Assembly (NCBI GenBank): GCA_000715685.1
Contig: KL569492.1
Location: 9,986 to 16,574, forward strand
Direction of reading: 5' to 3'
DNA from: Streptomyces lilacinus
GTDB lineage: Bacteria; Actinomycetota; Actinomycetes; Streptomycetales; Streptomycetaceae
Length of the DNA: 6,589 bases
Shown here: piece by piece, positions 1-5,731 of the stretch
How positions within the stretch are numbered: the first letter of the stretch is position 1
Layout of the letters: every line of letters begins with the position of its first letter
The notes under the pieces: generated by a model
What the model saw: only the letters and a program-made list of their open reading frames with translations
What the model was told of the DNA's origin: nothing
Database searches by the model: none
Made by a program: the position numbers and the translations under genes

Positions 1-779
1 TTGCCCACAACCGCGAGCGTTGTGTAGTGCATCGTGAAGCTGCCTCCCGCCGCGTCGATGGCGGCGCCTATGCCTGTCAGGACCTCTTCCCGCTCGGCCG
101 GCGGGAGCTGGGTGTGGCCGCCGGTGGTGGGCAGGAGGTCCAGCCATTCGTCCCGCGTGTAGGGCCGTTCCCAGTCGAAGCGCCACTGCTCCGGGTCGCC
201 GAACCCGCCCGCTGCCCGTATCCCGTCGGCGGCCCGGGTGCACAACGCCGCGTACCCCTTCACGGCCGGCTTCGCCGCTTGGCCGGCGGCAAGCGAGTCG
301 GGCATCACCCGGCGGTACACCTCGGCGAAGGATTCCGCCAGTTCGGGCGACGGTTGGCCCGCGTTCCAGAAGACGACCAGGCGGCCTCCGGGCCGCAGCG
401 CCTGCGCCGCCTTGGCCGCTCCGGCGACCGGGTCCACCCAGTGCCAGGCCTGCCCGGAGACGACGGCGTCGAACTCCCGGCCCGCCGGTTCCCAGGCTTC
501 GAACGCCGCCGCCTCGGCCTCGAGTCCGCGGCTGCGCGCGACCTCGACCATCCGCGCGTCGACGTCGACGCCCAGCACCTTGCAGCCGGCTGCCTGGAAC
601 TGTCGGGCCACGATGCCGGTGCCGCAGCCGACGTCGAGGACGTCGGAGACTGGGCCCGCGGCGACGATCCGGTCCACCAGGGCTTGTGGGTAGGAGGGCC
701 GCGCCCGGTCGTAGCGTTCGGCGTCCGAGCCGAACGATTCCGCTACCTGTCGGAGTTCATGAGGCTCTAAAGTGGGCAT
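1..779 (-). CDS. class I SAM-dependent methyltransferase (3' end cut by window edge)
   Basis: Predicted cytoplasmic methyltransferase that transfers a methyl group from S-adenosylmethionine to an unknown acceptor. The minus frame is open for 259 codons from the ATG at 779-777 to the window edge and ends ...TLAVVG, so only a few residues and the stop are probably missing. Motif I is VLDVGCGTG (about residues 47-55). The acidic residue that normally contacts the SAM ribose is in VLGVDVD (68-74). Later come FDAVVSGQAWHWVDP (103-117) and LRPGGRLVVFWN (128-139), typical of the small Streptomyces methyltransferases related to trans-aconitate/UbiE-type enzymes. Codon 4 is TTA (770-768), a rare bldA-dependent codon in streptomycetes. 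No Shine-Dalgarno precedes the ATG. The promoter prediction puts the transcription start at or beside its A, and a palindromic operator covers it. An upstream in-frame TTG at 815-813 is possible but overlaps the predicted -35. Divergent from the TetR gene, its likely regulator. Family call is secure; substrate unknown. Confidence 0.9.
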   Translation of the reverse strand, partial: MPTLEPHELRQVAESFGSDAERYDRARPSYPQALVDRIVAAGPVSDVLDVGCGTGIVARQFQAAGCKVLGVDVDARMVEVARSRGLEAEAAAFEAWEPAGREFDAVVSGQAWHWVDPVAGAAKAAQALRPGGRLVVFWNAGQPSPELAESFAEVYRRVMPDSLAAGQAAKPAVKGYAALCTRAADGIRAAGGFGDPEQWRFDWERPYTRDEWLDLLPTTGGHTQLPPAEREEVLTGIGAAIDAAGGSFTMHYTTLAVVG

Positions 780-790
780 GCGCCCACTTT
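769..790. promoter_or_regulatory. operator box O1, probable TetR-family binding site
   Basis: Inverted repeat with 9-bp perfect arms (AAAGTGGGC and GCCCACTTT) around a 4-bp centre, ATGC. It covers the methyltransferase start codon and its first codons. Bases 771-788 match the reverse complement of box O2 at 17 of 18 positions. Repeat symmetry and location between a tetR gene and a divergent gene are the usual setting of an autoregulatory TetR operator. Binding is inferred. Confidence 0.8.
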
Positions 791-815
791 GAATGGGCGC
801 ATGCCCACTCGTCAA
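786..815 (-). promoter_or_regulatory. promoter of the methyltransferase gene
   Basis: Reading on the minus strand, a -35 hexamer TTGACG (815-810) is followed after 18 nt by CAAAGT (791-786), which fits the degenerate actinomycete -10 (TANNNT-like) at most positions. Initiation about 7 nt downstream falls at 779, the A of the methyltransferase ATG. That predicts a leaderless transcript and explains the missing ribosome binding site. Both operator boxes overlap this promoter, so bound repressor should block it. Inferred from sequence only. Confidence 0.55.
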
Positions 816-816
816 T
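789..816 (+). promoter_or_regulatory. candidate promoter of the TetR regulator gene
   Basis: A -35-like TTGAAT (789-794) and a poor -10-like GTCAAT (811-816) are separated by 16 nt, which would place the start near 823, just before the GAGGAG ribosome binding site at 825-830. Operator O2 lies between the two elements, fitting autorepression. The -10 match is weak and another start site is possible. Confidence 0.25.
792..809. promoter_or_regulatory. operator box O2, inverted copy of O1
   Basis: Second palindromic box with arms TGGGC and GCCCA around GCAT (core 794-807). Its reverse complement differs from O1 at one of 18 positions. The O1 and O2 centres (779.5 and 800.5) are 21 bp apart, about two helical turns, so two repressor dimers would sit on the same DNA face. 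With the TTG spacer at 789-791 the boxes form a 39-bp imperfect palindrome (771-809). O2 lies in the -35/-10 spacer of the methyltransferase promoter. Confidence 0.8.
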
Positions 817-836
817 GGGGAAATGAGGAGCGCACG

Positions 837-1436
837 ATGCCGACAGGGGTAGCCATCCGTGACGTGCGCGAGCAATTGTTCGACGCTGCCGAGCGCGTCC
901 TGCTCCGGGACGGGCCGAGCGGGCTGACCAGCCGGGCCGTCACCACGGAGGCGGGCTGCGCCAAGGGCGTCCTGCACCGGCACTTCGCCGACTTCGACGC
1001 CTTCCTCGCCGAGCTCGTGCTGGACCGCGTCGCCCGAATCGACCACCAGGCCGCCGCCCTGCGCGACTCCGCCGGGACCGGCACCGTCGCCGACCACCTC
1101 ACCGGCGCCCTGACCGACCTGTTCGGATCGGTCGCGGTGGCGATCGTCGGCCTCGTCACCTCCCGGGACGAGCTGCGCGCCCGACTCCGCCGGACCACAC
1201 CGACCGGCATTCCGGTCCTGACGGAAGCCGCGGCCATGATCGCCTCGTACCTCGCCGCCGAGCGCGAACTCGGCCGCGTCGCGGCCGATGCCGACATCGA
1301 CGCGCTCGCTCCCACGCTGATCGGGACCGGCCACCTGCTCTTCGCCGACCGCAAAGGCGCATCGCCGGAGGCCGATGCCGTCCGCAAGGTCGTGACCGCC
1401 GTCATCTCCGGCGTCGTGCGAGAAACGCCGCGATGA
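837..1436 (+). CDS. TetR/AcrR-family transcriptional regulator
   Basis: A 199-residue one-component repressor, normal length for the family. The N-terminal DNA-binding domain (about residues 8-55) begins VREQLFDAAERVLL. The helix-turn-helix is near 29-50, LTSRAVTTEAGCAKGVLHRHF, ending in the conserved (Y/H)xHF motif and followed by F..FLAELV. The remaining C-terminal part is a helical, variable ligand-binding and dimerisation domain whose ligand cannot be read from sequence. I chose the ATG at 837 because GAGGAG (825-830) lies 6 nt upstream and the family's N-terminus begins just after it. A longer TTG start at 789 would fall inside the operator region. It is divergent from the methyltransferase, and the shared intergenic space holds two matching palindromes, so it probably represses both itself and the methyltransferase. 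Codon usage matches the neighbours. Confidence 0.92.
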   Translation: MPTGVAIRDVREQLFDAAERVLLRDGPSGLTSRAVTTEAGCAKGVLHRHFADFDAFLAELVLDRVARIDHQAAALRDSAGTGTVADHLTGALTDLFGSVAVAIVGLVTSRDELRARLRRTTPTGIPVLTEAAAMIASYLAAERELGRVAADADIDALAPTLIGTGHLLFADRKGASPEADAVRKVVTAVISGVVRETPR

Positions 1437-1478
1437 CCGCCACGGTGACCCACTCCCTCGACTCGCCGATCCACTGAA

Positions 1479-1498
1479 AGGGCGCTTACGCTCGCCCT
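1479..1498 (+). terminator. short hairpin between the tetR gene and the membrane-protein gene
   Basis: Perfect 6-bp arms AGGGCG (1479-1484) and CGCCCT (1493-1498) enclose an 8-nt loop, directly before the ATG at 1499. No T-run follows. It could weakly terminate tetR transcription or be an operator-like repeat for the next gene. TACGCT at 1487-1492 in the loop resembles a -10 whose start would fall at 1499. Role uncertain. Confidence 0.3.
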
Positions 1499-2731
1499 AT
1501 GGGCAGCCCCTGTACGGTGACGCGCAGACTCGTAGCCGGGGGAATACTCATTGCGGCGGTATTCACGGTTTTTCAGGTGCTCGGCTACCACAGCGATACG
1601 CTTCCCCCGGCGAACAACGACGTTTATCGCTATACGGTTCAGGCCCATGGCGCGACGGGCGCAGGTCCTGATGAAGCGGTTCGCAGGGCGGCCGCGGATT
1701 GGTGCCGTTCGCGGTACGGGAACGACACGGCCTCCCGCCGGGTGGAGGGTGTCGTCGACGCCGAGCCGAATCCCAAGGTGTACCGCGACTGCATGGACTG
1801 GTTGACCCGTCACGACGGCACGACCGAGCGGTACAAGGAGATTTTTTACGCCCGGCCGGGCTATCCCTTCCTCGCCTCATTGATCGCGCCTCTCACGGGA
1901 GTGTGGGCGGCGCTGTGGGTCGTTTCTCTTGCGTTCACCCTGGCGGGGGGTGCTCTGGCGATCGTCTTGATCCGGCTCGCGGGCGGCAGTGTTCGGGGCG
2001 CCTGGATCGGCGAGATCCTCTTCTTCGCCCTGCCCACGGGCAGCCTGGGCGTTCAGCGACTCACCGACGGCCCTGCCGTCACCCTCACTCTCGCCGCATT
2101 GGTCGGCGCGGTCCTGCTCGCTTGTCGTCGCTCTTTGCTGCCGGGGACGTTCGCCCTGTGCGGTGCTCTCGCGCTGGGCTATTTCGTCCGGTACTCGGCG
2201 TTCACGCTGCTCTGCGCGGCCCTGTTGGTGGCTTCGCTGATATGCCTGGGGCGGCGCGGCTCTCGTCATGCCGGAACCGTCGCACTCGCCGGAGTGTCCT
2301 CCGTCGGGCTCGTGGGAATCACCGTCGGCGCTCGCCTCATGGGGTGGCCCGGGGCCTCGAGCACCATGCAGGACACCTTTACCGACCATTTCAAGCAACC
2401 GGACGTCGCCGACCCCGTTCACCAATTGGTCAGGCTGAACACCGAATTCTGGTCGTACGTTCCCTGGCAGCACCAGACCGCGGCCTTCCTGCCCATCGCG
2501 CTGTGCGGCCTGGCACTGGCCGCGCTCTGGCGCACCGACGTCACGGTCGCCGTCCTCACCATCTGTCTCTTAGTGGTCGCGCATCCGGTCTACGGCCAGT
2601 ACGCCCGCCTCGTCCTGCCGATCTGGCTGCTGCCCGTTCTCGGGCTTCCTTTCCTGACGCCCAAGCGATCAGCAGAAGACCGGGCGCCACATGACCGTTC
2701 CCCTGCGGCAGCGGTAAAGTCCACGGCATGA
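1499..2731 (+). CDS. multi-spanning membrane protein, GT-C glycosyltransferase-like
   Basis: A 410-residue integral membrane protein with roughly 9-11 predicted hydrophobic segments. The first is at about 11-29, followed by a ~90-residue hydrophilic loop, then segments from ~122 to ~278, a second loop (~280-325), and segments at ~328-343, 346-362 and 370-386. The C-terminal tail is charged. The layout resembles GT-C/ArnT-like lipid-linked sugar transferases: an acidic residue in NNDVYRY (39-45) after the first helix, YARPGYPFLASL (117-128), TDGPAVTLTLAAL, and the late YARLVLPIWLLPVLGLPF. The first loop has two cysteines (C69, C98) that could form a disulfide outside the cell. No catalytic assignment is proved; it may be an uncharacterised membrane protein. 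Codon 358 (2570-2572) is TTA, suggesting bldA-dependent translation. No ribosome binding site precedes the ATG; GTG at 1517 is the next candidate. The first ~130 nt use more A/T-ending codons than neighbouring genes. Confidence 0.75.
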   Translation: MGSPCTVTRRLVAGGILIAAVFTVFQVLGYHSDTLPPANNDVYRYTVQAHGATGAGPDEAVRRAAADWCRSRYGNDTASRRVEGVVDAEPNPKVYRDCMDWLTRHDGTTERYKEIFYARPGYPFLASLIAPLTGVWAALWVVSLAFTLAGGALAIVLIRLAGGSVRGAWIGEILFFALPTGSLGVQRLTDGPAVTLTLAALVGAVLLACRRSLLPGTFALCGALALGYFVRYSAFTLLCAALLVASLICLGRRGSRHAGTVALAGVSSVGLVGITVGARLMGWPGASSTMQDTFTDHFKQPDVADPVHQLVRLNTEFWSYVPWQHQTAAFLPIALCGLALAALWRTDVTVAVLTICLLVVAHPVYGQYARLVLPIWLLPVLGLPFLTPKRSAEDRAPHDRSPAAAVKSTA

Positions 2732-2791
2732 AGTGACGACAGGCCGCACCCCCGTGCATCGATCCGCATGACGCTGTCCGAGCCCTGCTCC

Positions 2792-2810
2792 GGCGTTCCT
2801 TCGGGGTGCC
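2792..2810 (+). terminator. weak hairpin in the 127-bp gap after the membrane-protein gene
   Basis: GGCGTTCC (2792-2799) can pair with GGGGTGCC (2803-2810) over a 3-nt loop, but three of the eight RNA pairs are G-U and no T-run follows. It is the only stem I see between these two genes. I call it a terminator only tentatively. Confidence 0.2.
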
Positions 2811-2858
2811 CGCAATCGCCCGTCATCCACTTCGCACACTTCGTACGATCGGATCCTC

Positions 2859-3608
2859 ATGACCGACGACTTCTTCCTCGACCATGTCGCCGACCGGCTC
2901 GCCGCCCTGCCCGGCGTACGCGCCGTCGCCCTCGGCGGCTCGCGCACGCAAGGCACCCACACCCCCGACAGCGACTGGGACTTCGCCGTGTACTACCGGG
3001 GTGACTTCGACCCGTCCGACCTGCGTGCCGTCGGCTGGGACGGCGAGGTCTCCGAGATCGGGGACTGGGGCGGCGGCGTCTTCAACGGCGGAGCCTGGCT
3101 CACGATCGACGGCCGACCTGTCGATGTCCATTACCGCGACCTCGACGTCGTCGAACACGAACTCGCCGAGGCCCGTCGGGGCCGCTTCCGCTGGGAGCCC
3201 CTGATGTTCCACCTCGCGGGCATCCCCAGCTACCTGGTGGTCGCCGAACTCGCCGTCAACCAGGTGCTGCGCGGCACCCTGCCCCGCCCCGCGTACCCGC
3301 GAGAACTGCGCGAGGCGGCCCCGCCGGTGTGGCGTGACCGGGCGGCCATGACGCTCCGCTACGCCGAAGGCGCGTACGTCCGGCGCGGCCAGGCCGCCGA
3401 GCTCGCCGGGGCGTTGGCCGTCGCCGCTCTGCAGACGGCGCACGCGGTGCTGGCGGCGCGCGGTGAGTGGGTCACCAACGAAAAGCGGCTCCTCCAGCGG
3501 GCCGGCCTCCGCGGCGTCGACGCGATCGTGGCCGGTCTCCGGCCGGAGCCGGAGGCCCTGACGCGGGCGATCGCCGAGGCCGAGAGGTTGTTCGAAGCCG
3601 CTGTGTGA
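2859..3608 (+). CDS. nucleotidyltransferase-fold protein
   Basis: A 249-residue cytoplasmic protein with a polymerase-beta-like nucleotidyltransferase core. The signature is GGSRTQG at about 26-32 followed by DSDWD (37-41), that is GS-x(n)-DxD, which supplies two metal-binding aspartates (D39, D41). A likely third carboxylate is D89 in RPVDVHYRDL. Known members transfer a nucleotide (usually AMP) to small molecules such as aminoglycosides, to RNA or to proteins; the acceptor here cannot be inferred. The C-terminal half (about 120-249) is predicted helical, as in stand-alone actinobacterial members with a helical domain. The ATG at 2859 has only a weak GGA upstream. A TACGAT sequence at 2844-2849 could be a -10 giving a very short leader, without a good -35. 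It is separated from the broken ATPase downstream by 87 bp, and nothing adjacent suggests a toxin-antitoxin partner. Confidence 0.82.
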   Translation: MTDDFFLDHVADRLAALPGVRAVALGGSRTQGTHTPDSDWDFAVYYRGDFDPSDLRAVGWDGEVSEIGDWGGGVFNGGAWLTIDGRPVDVHYRDLDVVEHELAEARRGRFRWEPLMFHLAGIPSYLVVAELAVNQVLRGTLPRPAYPRELREAAPPVWRDRAAMTLRYAEGAYVRRGQAAELAGALAVAALQTAHAVLAARGEWVTNEKRLLQRAGLRGVDAIVAGLRPEPEALTRAIAEAERLFEAAV

Positions 3609-3663
3609 GCGATGCGCGAGGGACGAGCGGCCGGGGATTGTCAGACCCACCCAGCAGACTGAA

Positions 3664-3678
3664 GGGGTCCGATCCCCC
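3664..3678 (+). other. small GC-rich inverted repeat before the ATPase gene
   Basis: GGGG at 3664-3667 and CCCC at about 3674-3677 flank a short TCCGAT loop. The stem is only 4 bp and is 18 nt before the ATG at 3696. It could be a minor structure in the leader or a chance repeat. The rest of the 3609-3695 gap shows no convincing promoter. Confidence 0.15.
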
Positions 3679-3695
3679 GAGCACCAGTGAGACTC

Positions 3696-4788
3696 ATGAT
3701 CACCACCCTCGCCGTCGAGAACTACCGCTCCCTGCGCCGTCTGATCGTGCCGCTGGACAGACTCAACGTGGTCACCGGTCTACCGCGCGCTGCGGCTGCT
3801 CGCCGACGCCGCCCGGGGCGGCGCGGTCGCGGCGCTGGCGCGCGAGGGCGGCCTGCCCTCCACGCTGTGGGCGGGAGAGGAGAAGCCGGGGCGGGGCGCG
3901 GGCCGGGCCGAGCCGGTCGGACTGCGGCTCGGCTTCGCGGGGACCGACTTCGGCTACGCCGTCGACTTCGGGCACCCGATCCCGGACGGCTCGCTCTTCG
4001 ACGCGGACCCGGAGATCAAGCGCGAGTGCACCTGGACGGGCCCCGTGCTGCGCCCGGCCGCGCTGCTCTGCGACCGTTCGGGCCCGGCGGTGCGCACCCG
4101 TACCGCCGACGGCGGCTGGCACCGCTGGGTCAGCGCGATCCGCCCCTACGACAGCATGCTGAGCGAGCTCGCCGACCCGTGTATAAGAGACAGGTTCTAC
4201 GACCACGTGCGCACCGACGCGCACGCGCCCGCCCGCACCGCGCGGATCGGCACCCGCACTCCCGTGCTCGGCCACGACGGCTCCGACCTGGCGGCCGCGC
4301 TGGAGACGATCCGGGAGATCGGCGACCGCGAGGCCCTGGACGGCGCCGTCGACGCGGCGTTCCCCGGCAGCCGCGTGCAGATCGACAGCCAGGGCGGCCG
4401 ACTCGAGCTGAAGCTGCGCCAGCACGGCCTGCTGCGCCCGCTGGGCGCCGGCGAGCTCTCCGACGGCACCCTGCGCTACCTCCTGTGGGCGGCGGCCCTG
4501 CTGACTCCCCGACCGCCCGCGCTCCTCGTCCTCAACGAGCCGGAGGCCAGCCTCCATCCGGACCTGCTGCCTCCGCTCGCCGATCTGATCCTCACCGCGA
4601 CCCGGGACACCCAGATCGTGGTGGTCACCCACGCCCCGGCCCTGGCCGACGAGCTCGCCCGAGGCGCGGCGCGCCGCCGGCTCGACGTCAACTCCATCGC
4701 CCTGGTCAAGGACGCGCAGGGGCAGACAGGGGTCGCTGGCCGCGAAGGACTGCTGGACGAGCCCTTGTGGTACTGGCCCAAACGCTGA
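3696..4788 (+). pseudogene. AAA/ABC-type ATPase, broken by a deletion and an adapter-like insert
   Basis: When intact this would be a ~380-residue SMC/OLD-like ATPase. The N-terminus MITTLAVENYRSLRRLIVPLDRLNVVTG (3696-3779) is a classic RecF/SMC-like start and should run straight into a Walker A loop. Instead it joins, one frame off, to YRALRLLADAARGG... (3781 onward). The missing stretch fits about 26 nt encoding the Gx4GKS loop plus the residue before YRA. The second frame then runs to the TGA at 4786-4788. It carries the signature-like ELSDGTLRYLLW (around 4453-4488), a Walker B-like ALLVLNEPEASLHP (4519-4560; N replaces the usual D) and a switch histidine in IVVVTHAP (His at 4630). At 4179-4193 a Tn5 mosaic-end sequence encodes CIRD in place of family sequence. 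As written, no ATP-binding protein can be made. Sequencing or assembly error is at least as likely as true decay. GTG at 3687 is an alternative start. Confidence 0.85.
4179..4193 (+). other. Tn5 mosaic-end (Nextera adapter) remnant
   Basis: GTGTATAAGAGACAG is identical to the last 15 bases of the 19-bp hyperactive Tn5 mosaic end (AGATGTGTATAAGAGACAG), in the orientation that leads into insert DNA. It is an AT-rich island inside very GC-rich coding DNA and interrupts a conserved protein between LADP and RFYDH. There is no transposase, second end or 9-bp duplication, so a library-adapter remnant is favoured over a real transposon. Confidence 0.85.
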
Positions 4789-4796
4789 CGAAGACG

Positions 4797-4840
4797 GTGT
4801 GAGGGGACCCCGGTGGGCACCCACCGGGGTCCCCTCACAC
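4797..4840 (+). terminator. strong hairpin terminator after the ATPase locus
   Basis: Perfect 21-bp inverted repeat (4797-4817 and 4820-4840) with only CA between the arms, so the real loop is 4 nt or more. It begins 8 nt after the ATPase stop codon. No T-run follows, as is common for streptomycete terminators. It separates the ATPase transcript from the aldolase operon and could work in both directions. Confidence 0.88.
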
Positions 4841-4845
4841 CCGTC

Positions 4846-4862
4846 AGGACACAGAGTGTCCT
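4846..4862. promoter_or_regulatory. 17-bp palindromic operator of the aldolase operon
   Basis: AGGACAC (4846-4852) and GTGTCCT (4856-4862) form perfect 7-bp arms around AGA. The repeat ends at the first base of the TATAGT -10, so it fills the -35/-10 spacer, a position where a bound repressor would block RNA polymerase. No regulator gene lies in the window next to it, so the binding protein is unknown. Confidence 0.6.
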
Positions 4863-4867
4863 ATAGT
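4862..4867 (+). promoter_or_regulatory. -10 element of the aldolase operon promoter
   Basis: TATAGT matches the actinomycete -10 consensus well and predicts a start near 4874 and a ~32-nt leader. The position 17 nt upstream (ACCCGT, 4839-4844) is a poor -35 and touches the terminator stem, so the promoter may need an activator or rely on the -10. Confidence 0.55.
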
Positions 4868-4890
4868 GAACATCGTGTTTTCCCGTCTCA

Positions 4891-4896
4891 GGAGGA
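4891..4896 (+). promoter_or_regulatory. ribosome binding site of the class II aldolase gene
   Basis: GGAGGA lies 9 nt before the ATG at 4906. It is the strongest Shine-Dalgarno sequence in the window and fixes the start of this gene. Confidence 0.85.
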
Positions 4897-4905
4897 CCGA
4901 TACCC

Positions 4906-5730
4906 ATGACTGACACCTTCAGCGCCACCAAACCCGACCTCGCCGCGCTCGCCCACCGCAGGATGCGGGAGGTGATTCCCGACAACGACTGGACTTCCCG
5001 TCAGAAGCTGGCCCTGACCTGCCGCATCCTCTTCGACGGCGGTCACGACTCCGGGCTCGCCGGGCAGATCACCACGCGGGCCGAGCGGCCCGGCACGTAC
5101 TGGACCCAGCGCCTCGGGCTGGGCTTCGACGAGGTGACCGAGGACAATCTGCTCCTCGTCGACGAGGACCTCGAGGTCCTGGAGGGGGCGGGCATGGCCA
5201 ACCCGGCCAACCGCTTCCACAGTTGGGTCTACCGCGCCCGGCCGGACGTCAACTGCGTCATTCACACCCACCCGCTGCACATCTCGGCCCTGTCGATGCT
5301 GGAGACGCCGCTCGTCGTCTCCCACATGGACACCTGTCCGCTCTACGACGACTGCGCGTTCCTGGAGAACTGGCCGGGCATCCCCGTGGGCAACGAGGAG
5401 GGCGAGATCATCTCCGCCGCCCTCGGGGACAAGCGCGCCCTGCTGCTGGCCCACCACGGCATGCTCGTCACCGGCCGCACCGTCGAGGAGGCCTGCACGC
5501 TGGCCCTGCTCTTCGAGCGCGCGGCGCGGCTGCAGTTGCTTGCCTCGGCGGCGGGCGCGGTGCGGCCGCTGCCGGCGGAGCTCGCGCGGGAGGCGCACGA
5601 CTGGATCTCCACACCCAAGCGCGACCAGGCGTCCTTCGCCTACTACGCCCGCCGCGCCCTGCGCGCGCACCCCGACTGTGTCCGTCGTGCCGGCGACGCC
5701 GGCTCCGCCGAGAGAAGGACCGGTGTCTGA
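4906..5730 (+). CDS. class II aldolase/adducin-family protein
   Basis: A 274-residue cytoplasmic protein of the class II aldolase/adducin family, whose members use a divalent metal (usually zinc) to cleave, decarboxylate or epimerise small hydroxy-acid or sugar-phosphate substrates. Metal ligands are visible: H120 and H122 in VIHTHPLH (118-125) and a third histidine in LAHHGML (181-187). The phosphate- or substrate-binding region is probably DGGHDSGLAGQITTR (44-58). In fuculose-phosphate aldolase a catalytic glutamate sits four residues before the conserved histidine of FH.(W/A)(V/I)Y. Here the stretch is NPANRFHSWVY (99-109) and that position is alanine 101, so the chemistry probably differs. 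The start is fixed by GGAGGA at 4891-4896. The gene is followed 1 nt after its stop by a DapA-family lyase, which indicates a translationally linked catabolic pair. Substrate unknown; the family call is secure. Confidence 0.9.
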   Translation: MTDTFSATKPDLAALAHRRMREVIPDNDWTSRQKLALTCRILFDGGHDSGLAGQITTRAERPGTYWTQRLGLGFDEVTEDNLLLVDEDLEVLEGAGMANPANRFHSWVYRARPDVNCVIHTHPLHISALSMLETPLVVSHMDTCPLYDDCAFLENWPGIPVGNEEGEIISAALGDKRALLLAHHGMLVTGRTVEEACTLALLFERAARLQLLASAAGAVRPLPAELAREAHDWISTPKRDQASFAYYARRALRAHPDCVRRAGDAGSAERRTGV

Positions 5731-5731
5731 G

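Noticed and set aside
27..770. A 247-codon plus-strand open frame
   Set aside because: It is antisense to the methyltransferase, has low-complexity GC-rich composition and shows no family motif, while the minus strand has clear SAM-binding motifs.
812..1813. A 333-codon minus-strand open frame
   Set aside because: It lies antisense to the TetR gene and the start of the membrane-protein gene, is rich in Ser/Arg/Ala as expected of a shadow frame, and would overlap the operator region.
2768..3004. A small plus-strand ORF before the nucleotidyltransferase
   Set aside because: Most of it overlaps the nucleotidyltransferase in another frame, the protein is Arg/Pro-rich, and no ribosome binding site precedes it.
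2823..3650. A 275-codon minus-strand open frame
   Set aside because: It mirrors the nucleotidyltransferase gene, whose plus frame has an intact GS...DxD motif. No motif is visible in the antisense protein.
4179..4193. A natural Tn5-like transposon insertion
   Set aside because: There is no transposase, no second inverted end and no 9-bp target duplication. The matched sequence is the engineered mosaic end, so a library remnant is more likely.
3687..4802. A continuous 371-codon plus-strand frame that could be read as one intact novel protein
   Set aside because: Only its first ~31 residues are real. After 3779 it is an out-of-frame, Arg/Pro-rich reading of the ATPase gene, whose true frame carries the signature, Walker B-like and switch-histidine motifs.
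4868..4882. A second small inverted repeat, AACA-TCG-TGTT, in the aldolase leader
   Set aside because: Four-bp arms are too short to separate from chance.
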